A stretch of 64,000 nucleotides of DNA, taken from positions 2,294,001 through 2,358,000 of the forward strand of contig NZ_VFOP01000001.1 of assembly GCF_006716185.1 (NCBI RefSeq), given 5' to 3'. Shown here one piece after another: positions 58,515 through 64,000 of this stretch (position 1 is the stretch's first letter; each line of letters begins with the position of its first letter). This stretch comes from Ornithinicoccus hortensis (GTDB lineage: Bacteria; Actinomycetota; Actinomycetes; Actinomycetales; Dermatophilaceae). Below the pieces are notes generated by a model. That model was not told the origin of the DNA. It made no database searches and saw only the letters and a list, made by a program, of their open reading frames with translations. Made by a program: the position numbers and the translations under genes.

Positions 58515-58586
58515 AGCCGCGGCAGCGGACGGCGTTTCACCCCCACCGACCTCGGCGCCAGCATCCAGACCTTCCGCGACGTCTGA
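58515..58586 (+). pseudogene. Possible 3'-end remnant of a gene
   Basis: Between livF and array C, 23 codons with strongly GC-biased third positions run to a TGA at 58584, reading SRGSGRRFTPTDLGASIQTF then RDV. It has no start codon and follows a 15-base near-duplicate of the livF end. It looks like a C-terminal fragment of something deleted, but I do not recognise the family and chance cannot be excluded. Confidence 0.25.
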
Positions 58587-58651
58587 CCCGCCCTCCCTCC
58601 CGACCGGACGCGCTCGGCCGTGGCCAGCGCTGCGGCGCCTCTGGCCGCCAG

Positions 58652-58750
58652 ATCGCGCGTTCGGTGGCGGTCTAGGACCGCCCGGTCACGCGTTCGGTGG
58701 GGGTGGAACGCCGCCCGGTCACGCGTTCGGTGGGGGTGGAACGCCGCCGG
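58652..58750 (+). repeat. Array C: three tandem 33-bp intergenic repeats
   Basis: Units of exactly 33 bp start at 58652, 58685 and 58718; the last two are nearly identical (GTCACGCGTTCGGTGGGGG core). A unit aligns with one from array B at about 22 of 33 positions, and GACCGGACGCG of array A appears once nearby at 58602. It lies between the convergent livF and binding-protein genes, just before a terminator hairpin. Confidence 0.85.
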
Positions 58751-58766
58751 AGCCCGCACACGAAAC

Positions 58767-58803
58767 TGGCCCGGCCCCCGAGACGAACTCGGGGACCGGG
58801 CCA
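58767..58803. terminator. Strong hairpin between livF and the reverse-strand binding-protein gene
   Basis: Arms of 16 bases (58767-58782 and 58788-58803) pair with one mismatch around a 5-base loop (ACGAA). Located 37 bases beyond the 3' end of the reverse-strand gene, it should terminate that transcript and can also act on the liv operon. Confidence 0.75.
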
Positions 58804-58840
58804 GGTCGCTGCGGTCAGACGGGCCGACCGGTGGTGCGGA

Positions 58841-60205
58841 TCACTCTTCGGCGGGGTTGGACTCCACCGAGTCGATCGACTCGAACTCGCCGGCGTCGTT
58901 GAAGCCGTAGATCTCGATGGTGGCCTTGCCGGGCTCGCCCGCGTCAACGAAGTCCAGCGGACCGCTGACGCCGTCGTAGTCGATGTCGACGCCGTCGGCG
59001 ATCATGCCCTTGCACTCCTCGTAGGAGGTGCAGACCTCACCGTCCCGGGTCACGTTGACGACCTCGGCCTTGAAGTCCTCCGGGTCGGCGGACCCGGCGG
59101 CCTCGGCGGCCAGCGCCATCGTCACGACGCAGTCGTAGACCTGCGGGGCGAACTGGGTGTTGTCACCCAGGTCCGGTGCGAACTCCGCGAGGGAGGCCAG
59201 GAAGTCGGCGTTCTCGGCGGACGCCGGGGCGGTGCCCTTCAGCCCGGCGAGCACGGTCGGGTCGCCGCCGCCGATGCTGTTGGCCAGGTCCGGGTTGCGC
59301 AGACCGTCGGTGGTGTAGACGCCGACCTCGCTGGGACCGAAGCCCTCCTCGATCAGACCCTGCAGGATCTGCTCGCCCTCCTCGAAGCCGATCACCACGA
59401 CCGCGTCGGGGTTCGCCGACACGACCGCCTGGATGGTGCCGTCGAAGTTCGTGGCGTTCGGGTCGTAGGTCTCGTTCAGGGCGACCGACGCACCAGCGTT
59501 CTCCAGCGAGGACGCGGTGGCGTCCGCCAGACCCTGGCCGTAGTCGTCGGCACGGGCCACGAGCGCGACGTTGGTCCAGCCGTCCTCGACGATCAGGTTG
59601 GCCAGCACCGGACCCTGCAGGGCGTCCGAGGGCGCCGTGCGGATGTAGAGGCCATTGTCGTCGAGGTCGGTGAACGTCGGGGCCGTGTTGGACCCGGAGC
59701 ACTGCATCACACCGGCGCCGGTCACCCGGTCGACGATGGCCAGCGACATGCCGGAGGCGGCCGCACCGATGATGCCGCTCACGCCCTCGCCGAGGATGCG
59801 GTCCGCGGACGCCTGCGCCACGGAGTCCTGGCCGGCCTCGTCACCGGCGATCGCGTCGGGCACCTGGGCACCGAGCACGCCACCGGCGTCGTTGATGTCC
59901 TGGATCGCCAGGCCGACACCGGCGAACTGGGGCGGACCCAGCGGGGCGAGCTGACCGGTCTCGGGGAGCACGTAGCCGAGGGTGAAGTCGGCCGGCGCGT
60001 CGGCGGGCGGCGGGGCCGCCTCGTCGCTGCCCTCCGTCTCCTCGGCCTCGTCGCCGGTGTCGCCAGCGCCGTCGTCGGCGCCTTCGTCGGTCGTCTGTTC
60101 CTGCGAGGTCTCGTCGTCGCCCTCGTCGTCCGTACCGCCGCACGCGGCGACCAGAGCGATCGCGGACAGTGCCGCGACAGCCTTCAAGTGCCTCTTCCTA
60201 CGCAT
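58841..60205 (-). CDS. livK: Amino-acid ABC transporter substrate-binding lipoprotein (LivK/periplasmic-binding family 6)
   Basis: A 454-residue type I periplasmic-binding-fold lipoprotein. The signal MRRKRHLKAVAALSAIALVAACGG ends at the lipobox Cys22; then about 50 acidic residues (DDEGDDETSQEQTTDEG and on) form a linker. The domain begins FTLGYVLPETGQLAPLG; QDINDAGGVLG and LNETYDPNATNFDGTIQAV are family-typical. Together with livHMGF it would form a complete importer, though it has its own promoter: on the reverse strand TAGGGT (60266-60261) is a -10 candidate, and GAGAGGG precedes the ATG. Ligand specificity is not readable. Confidence 0.92.
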   Translation of the reverse strand: MRRKRHLKAVAALSAIALVAACGGTDDEGDDETSQEQTTDEGADDGAGDTGDEAEETEGSDEAAPPPADAPADFTLGYVLPETGQLAPLGPPQFAGVGLAIQDINDAGGVLGAQVPDAIAGDEAGQDSVAQASADRILGEGVSGIIGAAASGMSLAIVDRVTGAGVMQCSGSNTAPTFTDLDDNGLYIRTAPSDALQGPVLANLIVEDGWTNVALVARADDYGQGLADATASSLENAGASVALNETYDPNATNFDGTIQAVVSANPDAVVVIGFEEGEQILQGLIEEGFGPSEVGVYTTDGLRNPDLANSIGGGDPTVLAGLKGTAPASAENADFLASLAEFAPDLGDNTQFAPQVYDCVVTMALAAEAAGSADPEDFKAEVVNVTRDGEVCTSYEECKGMIADGVDIDYDGVSGPLDFVDAGEPGKATIEIYGFNDAGEFESIDSVESNPAEE

Positions 60206-60338
60206 CGCATCCCTCTCGACGGGACCGGCGCGCGTCCACGCACCGGTGTGTGTGGCCCAAACCCTAGTCGGGCGAGCAGCCGATTGGGACCGTTGTGATC
60301 AACATGTGACCTGTGGGGGAGGCGGGGTCCGCCGCAGG

Positions 60339-61136
60339 TCAGGGGCGTCGGGCGGAAAAGATCGCGGTCCCCGGGACGAGGCGTCCCCGCAACGGGGACC
60401 AGCCACCCCAGACGTGCTCCGCGGCCGCGGGCCACTCCGGTTCCAGGAGGTCCTCCAGCACGAGCCCGGCCCCGACCATCTCGCGGACCCGGTCACCGAC
60501 GGTCCGGTGGTGCTCGACATACAGCGCCCGTCCGGCGGCGTCCTGCTCGACGTAGGGGGAGCGGTCGAAGTAGGAGTGGCTCACCCGCAACCCCTCGGGC
60601 CCCGGAGCGTCCGGCAGCGCCCAGCGGAACGGGTGGGTGACCGAGAAGACGGTGCGGCCCCCGGGGCGCAGCACCCGCGCGACCTCCCGCAGCAGGCCGG
60701 CGGAGTCGGCGACGAAGGGGAGGGCGCCGTAGGCGGAGAAGACGACGTCGAAGGACGCGCCGGCGAACGGGAGTGCCGCCGCGTCACACTCCACGTAGCC
60801 GGCCGGCCGGGTGTCGCGGCCGGCGTCCAGCGCGGTGCCCTGGCGGAGCATCGCGCCGGAGACGTCGCTGGCCACGACCCGGGCGCCCTGCGCGGCGCAC
60901 CACCGGCTGCCCTGGGCGGCGCCGGCCCCGAACTCCAGGACGTCCCGGCCGGCCAGGTCCCCGAGCAGCCCGAGGTCGGACTCGTAGATCCCCTCCGGGC
61001 CCCACATCAGGTCCGCGTCGCGCAGCAACGGGCCGTGCTCCTGGTAGTAGTCGGCGGCCTCGGCGTCCCACCAGGAACGGCTCGCCCGGACGCTCTCGGC
61101 CTGGTCGGCGGGGCGCCTGCTCACGGAGTCCGGCAT
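60339..61136 (-). CDS. Class I SAM-dependent methyltransferase
   Basis: A 265-residue Rossmann-fold methyltransferase. Motif I is VLEFGAGAAQGSRWCAAQGARVVASD; motif II/III region is FDVVFSAYGALPFVAD, then LREVARVLRPGGRTVFSVTHPFRW. N-terminal SWWDAEAADYYQEHG is shared by actinobacterial proteins next to rpsA. Substrate unknown. It is divergent from rpsA with about 180 bases between starts. Confidence 0.87.
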   Translation of the reverse strand: MPDSVSRRPADQAESVRASRSWWDAEAADYYQEHGPLLRDADLMWGPEGIYESDLGLLGDLAGRDVLEFGAGAAQGSRWCAAQGARVVASDVSGAMLRQGTALDAGRDTRPAGYVECDAAALPFAGASFDVVFSAYGALPFVADSAGLLREVARVLRPGGRTVFSVTHPFRWALPDAPGPEGLRVSHSYFDRSPYVEQDAAGRALYVEHHRTVGDRVREMVGAGLVLEDLLEPEWPAAAEHVWGGWSPLRGRLVPGTAIFSARRP

Positions 61137-61174
61137 GGCGGTCAGTGTCGCACCCCGGGAAGGGGACCCCGAGA

Positions 61175-61203
61175 TTGACCCGGTGGAGGCGCCCGGGTAG
61201 GCT
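61175..61203 (+). promoter_or_regulatory. Promoter of rpsA
   Basis: TTGACC (61175-61180) and TAGGCT (61198-61203) are separated by exactly 17 bases, the best sigma70-type match in the window. It predicts a leader of about 110 bases before the rpsA ATG, which may hold translational control of this autoregulated gene type. Confidence 0.7.
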
Positions 61204-61319
61204 CAATGGGCGCATCGCGTGTGCTCACGCGTGCCTGAACACCAGTCCACCCCGGTGGACCCGACCCGGCAGGGGACGGTCTGCCACACACTATGCCAAC
61301 CAATCGGAGTCCCTACTAC

Positions 61320-62795
61320 ATGACTGCCACTGCGGCCGAGAAGGCCAGCCCCCAGATCGCGATCAACGACATCGGGTCTGAGGAAGAGCTGCTCGCAGCG
61401 ATCGATGCAACGATCAAGAACTTCAACGACGGCGACATCGTCGAGGGTGTCATCGTCAAGGTCGACCGGGACGAGGTCCTGCTCGACATCGGCTACAAGA
61501 CCGAGGGCGTCATCCCCTCGCGCGAGCTGGCCATCAAGCACGACGTCGACCCGTCCGAGGTCGTCACCGTCGGCGACGAGGTCGAGGCCTTGGTCCTCCA
61601 GAAGGAGGACAAGGAAGGCCGCCTCATCCTGTCCAAGAAGCGCGCCCAGTACGAGCGCGCCTGGGGCTCCATCGAGCAGGTCAAGGAAGAGGACGGGGTC
61701 GTCACTGGCACCGTCATCGAGGTCGTCAAGGGCGGCCTGATCCTGGACATCGGGCTGCGCGGCTTCCTGCCGGCCTCCCTGGTCGAGATGCGCCGGGTCC
61801 GCGACCTCCAGCCGTACGTCGGCAAGGAGATCGAGGCCAAGATCATCGAGCTGGACAAGAACCGCAACAACGTGGTCCTGTCCCGCCGCGCCTGGCTGGA
61901 GCAGACCCAGTCCGAGGTCCGCACCACCTTCCTCAAGGAACTGGCCAAGGGCCAGGTCCGCTCCGGTGTCGTCAGCAGCATCGTCAACTTCGGTGCATTC
62001 GTCGACCTGGGCGGTGGCGTCGACGGCCTGGTGCACGTCTCCGAGCTGTCCTGGAAGCACATCGACCACCCGGGCGAGGTCGTCGAGGTCGGCAACGAGG
62101 TCACCGTCGAGGTCCTGGACGTCGACATGGACCGCGAGCGCGTCTCCCTGTCGCTGAAGGCGACCCAGGAGGACCCGTGGCAGCACTTCGCGCGCACCCA
62201 CGCCATCGGGCAGGTCGTGCCGGGCAAGGTCACCAAGCTGGTGCCGTTCGGTGCGTTCGTCCGTGTCGAGGACGGCATCGAGGGTCTGGTCCACATCTCC
62301 GAGCTGGCCGAGCGCCACGTGGAGCTGCCGGAGCAGGTCGTCCAGGTGGGCGGTGACATCTTCGTCAAGGTCATCGACATCGACCTGGAGCGGCGCCGCA
62401 TCTCGCTGTCGCTGAAGCAGGCCAACGAGGCGGTCACCGCCGAGTTCGACCCGACCCTCTACGGCATGGCCGCCGAGTACGACGAGGAGGGGAACTACAA
62501 GTACCCCGAGGGCTTCGACCCGGAGACCAACGAGTGGCTCGAGGGCTTCGAGGCCCAGCGCGAGAAGTGGGAGAAGGAGTACGCCGACGCCCACGAGCGC
62601 TGGGAGGCCCACCGCGCCCAGGTCGAGGCCGCCGCCGAGGCCGAGGTCGAGGCCGGCGATGTCGCCACCTCCGCCGCGGCGTCCTACTCCTCGGGCTCCG
62701 AGCCGGCCACCCCGGCCGCCCCGCAGGAGGCCACCGGCACCCTCGCCTCCGACGAGGCGCTGGCCGCGCTCCGCGAGAAGCTCACCGGCAACTGA
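61320..62795 (+). CDS. rpsA: 30S ribosomal protein S1
   Basis: A 491-residue S1 with four S1/OB domains (about 35-105, 122-190, 208-278, 295-365): DIVEGVIVKVDRDEVLLDIGYKTEG, VVTGTVIEVVKGGLILDIG, VRSGVVSSIVNFGAFVDLGGG and VVPGKVTKLVPFGAFVRVEDG. The remaining 120 residues are an acidic Ala/Glu-rich tail. Four domains rather than the six of E. coli is normal for actinobacteria. The ATG at 61320 is preferred over the ATG 27 bases upstream because a GGAG precedes it and MTATAAEKASPQIAIND is the family start. Confidence 0.96.
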   Translation: MTATAAEKASPQIAINDIGSEEELLAAIDATIKNFNDGDIVEGVIVKVDRDEVLLDIGYKTEGVIPSRELAIKHDVDPSEVVTVGDEVEALVLQKEDKEGRLILSKKRAQYERAWGSIEQVKEEDGVVTGTVIEVVKGGLILDIGLRGFLPASLVEMRRVRDLQPYVGKEIEAKIIELDKNRNNVVLSRRAWLEQTQSEVRTTFLKELAKGQVRSGVVSSIVNFGAFVDLGGGVDGLVHVSELSWKHIDHPGEVVEVGNEVTVEVLDVDMDRERVSLSLKATQEDPWQHFARTHAIGQVVPGKVTKLVPFGAFVRVEDGIEGLVHISELAERHVELPEQVVQVGGDIFVKVIDIDLERRRISLSLKQANEAVTAEFDPTLYGMAAEYDEEGNYKYPEGFDPETNEWLEGFEAQREKWEKEYADAHERWEAHRAQVEAAAEAEVEAGDVATSAAASYSSGSEPATPAAPQEATGTLASDEALAALREKLTGN

Positions 62796-62826
62796 GCTCG
62801 GCCGGGCAACCGCCCGGTATGCCGTG

Positions 62827-62857
62827 AGGCCCGGTTCCCCTCGGGGGAGCCGGGCCT
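62827..62857 (+). terminator. Terminator hairpin after rpsA
   Basis: AGGCCCGGTTCCCC (62827-62840) pairs with GGGGAGCCGGGCCT (62844-62857) as a 14-bp stem with one G-U pair and a 3-base loop, 31 bases after the rpsA stop. No U tract follows. Confidence 0.75.
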
Positions 62858-62925
62858 CCGTGCGTCCGCGTGCGTCGCTCAGCGCCGGCCGCAGCCCGTG
62901 CCGTGCCCGGCCGGGCCGGGCCGGG

Positions 62926-63681
62926 TCAGCCGCGGCCGAGGAGGGTGCCGCCGTTGACCTGCAGGATCTGGCCGGTCGTCCATCCCGCGTCGGCCGAGGC
63001 CAGGTAGTCCACCGCGGCCGCCACCTCCTCGACGGTGCCGGCCCGGCCCATCGGGATCGGCCGGAGCCGGCTCTCGTAGGCGGCCGGGTCGGCGGCGAGG
63101 CGGTCGTGCCAGAAGGGCGTGTCCGGGACGAAGCCCGGAGCCACCGCGTTGACCGTGATGCCGTCGGGGGCCACCTGGGTCGCCAGGGAGAGCACCCAGG
63201 CGTTGACGGCCGCCTTCGCCGCGCCGTACGAGCCGTTCCCGCGGAGCGCCGCGATGGAGCTCATCGCCACCACGCGCGCGCCGGGACGGGTCAGGTGCGG
63301 CAGGAGCGCCTGGGTGAGCAGCACGGCGGTGAGGACGTTGCCCTCGAAGTCGGCCCGCCAGGCCCGCGCGACGTCGGCCGGGTCGTCGCCCGCGGCCTGC
63401 CCGAAGTTGCCCCCGGCGTTGGCCACCAGGACGTCGATCGTGGGTCCGGCACGCAACGCTCCGGCCAGGTCGCCGACCTGTGCCGGATCGGCCAGGTCAC
63501 AGGCCGCGACGGTGACCTCGGTCCCGTCCCCGGCCAGGGTCCGCAGCGCGTCGGCCGCGTCCTCGAGCACGCCCCGACGGCGCCCCACGAGCACCATCTC
63601 CTCGCACCCCGCCAGCAGCCGGGCGCCGATCGCCCGTCCGATGCCGGTCCCGCCGCCGGTCACGATGATGCGTCGTCCCAT
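62926..63681 (-). CDS. SDR family oxidoreductase
   Basis: A 251-residue classical short-chain dehydrogenase. NAD(P)-binding VTGGGTGIGRAIGARL, LVANAGG, the catalytic Ser in MSSIAALRGNGSYGAAK with Tyr-x3-Lys, and VAPGFVPDTPF. LVGRRRG after beta-2 (basic residues) suggests NADP(H). It ends IDYLAS-like then GQILQVNGGTLLGRG, as in FabG-like reductases. Substrate unknown. Single gene between rpsA and coaE. Confidence 0.9.
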   Translation of the reverse strand: MGRRIIVTGGGTGIGRAIGARLLAGCEEMVLVGRRRGVLEDAADALRTLAGDGTEVTVAACDLADPAQVGDLAGALRAGPTIDVLVANAGGNFGQAAGDDPADVARAWRADFEGNVLTAVLLTQALLPHLTRPGARVVAMSSIAALRGNGSYGAAKAAVNAWVLSLATQVAPDGITVNAVAPGFVPDTPFWHDRLAADPAAYESRLRPIPMGRAGTVEEVAAAVDYLASADAGWTTGQILQVNGGTLLGRG

Positions 63682-63729
63682 GGGCCCATGGTAGGCAGCG
63701 GCGCCGCGCCCCCGGAGGTGCCTCCCGGC

Positions 63730-63735
63730 TAGGCT
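63730..63735 (+). promoter_or_regulatory. -10 box of a leaderless promoter for coaE
   Basis: TAGGCT lies 6 bases before the ATG of coaE, matching the other leaderless starts here. Confidence 0.5.
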
Positions 63736-63741
63736 GCCAGG

Positions 63742-64000
63742 ATGCTGTGGATCGGATTGACCGGCGGGATCGGCTCGGGCAAGTCGACGGTCTCGGGGAG
63801 GCTGGCCGAGCTCGGGGCGGTGGTGCTGGACGCCGACCGGATCGCCCGGGAGGTGGTGGAGCCCGACACCCCGGGCCTGACCCGGGTGGTGGAGCGCTTC
63901 GGCGCGGGGGTCCTCGACGACTCGGGGGCGCTGGACCGTCCCGCACTGGGCCGGATCGTGTTCGCCGACCCGGCCGCCCGCCGGGACCTCGAGGCGATCA
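63742..64000 (+). CDS. coaE: Dephospho-CoA kinase, N-terminal part (cut by window edge)
   Basis: The first 86 codons are present: [24 protein letters not shown] contains the P-loop, then [20 protein letters not shown] and [19 protein letters not shown], all typical of CoaE, the last enzyme of coenzyme A synthesis. The frame is open to the end of the window. Its place after rpsA is standard in actinobacteria. Confidence 0.95.
   Translation, partial: MLWIGLTGGIGSGKSTVSGRLAELGAVVLDADRIAREVVEPDTPGLTRVVERFGAGVLDDSGALDRPALGRIVFADPAARRDLEAI

Noticed and set aside
61293-61319. Upstream ATG as the start of rpsA
   Set aside because: It has no ribosome binding site and adds nine residues not seen in S1 proteins.

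Overview
The window is chromosomal backbone of a very GC-rich actinobacterium. The signs are many GTG starts, ATGA/GTGA stop-start overlaps, an actinobacterial-type integration host factor, a helicase-dead PriA, a PdtaR-type ANTAR regulator and a four-domain ribosomal protein S1. The gene content and order suggest the Micrococcales (Intrasporangiaceae/Ornithinimicrobiaceae-like), but the taxon is an inference. There is no integrase, transposase, phage gene or CRISPR array, so the novelty lies in small departures from a conserved backbone.

Layout. 1-5.8 kb is a shikimate cluster: the end of aroE, a prepilin peptidase, aroC, a fused aroK-aroB, and aroQ, with an FMN-type glutamate-synthase-like gene on the opposite strand between the last two. 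5.9-6.9 kb is efp-nusB. 7.0-8.7 kb holds two reverse-strand genes, a nucleotidyltransferase and an AbiEi-like/endonuclease-like protein, bracketed by two arrays of 33-bp tandem repeats. 8.9-18.9 kb is a nine-gene pyrimidine operon, pyrR-pyrB-pyrC-carA-carB-pyrK-pyrD-pyrF, behind a PyrR RNA-binding leader; its PyrD and PyrK are strikingly divergent. 19.0-25.0 kb is mihF-gmk-rpoZ-coaBC-metK-priA. 25.2-31.7 kb is a peptide ABC importer that separates priA from fmt-rsmB-rpe.

An FMN riboswitch (34.9 kb) precedes a PnuC-like riboflavin transporter. 36.4-37.7 kb has a large palindrome and two small reverse-strand genes. 37.9-41.6 kb encodes an asymmetric heterodimeric ABC exporter. 41.6-47.7 kb is a tightly coupled string: a Trp-operon membrane protein, an HGxxPAAW small protein, trpC-trpB-trpA, mauE, dsbA-like and lgt. 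Then follow pyk, tRNA-Leu(CAA), pdtaR, a DUF554 protein, a thioesterase and polA. 54.3-60.2 kb is a branched-chain amino-acid type ABC importer. Its LivH permease carries a secreted beta-sandwich extension, and its binding protein lies on the other strand beyond a third 33-bp array. The window ends with a methyltransferase, rpsA, an SDR enzyme and the start of coaE.

Regulation visible in sequence: a PyrR site that includes the ribosome binding site of pyrR, the FMN riboswitch, strong sigma70-type promoters for mihF and rpsA, and a repeated arrangement of a TAGNNT -10 box 6-7 bases before the start codon (aroQ, rpe, PH-domain gene, trpC, pyk, pdtaR, polA, coaE) that implies leaderless transcripts.

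The most interesting leads are the 33-bp repeat family and the two-gene module it brackets, the PyrD/PyrK pair that has lost key flavin and substrate residues, the LivH fusion, and the widespread leaderless architecture.
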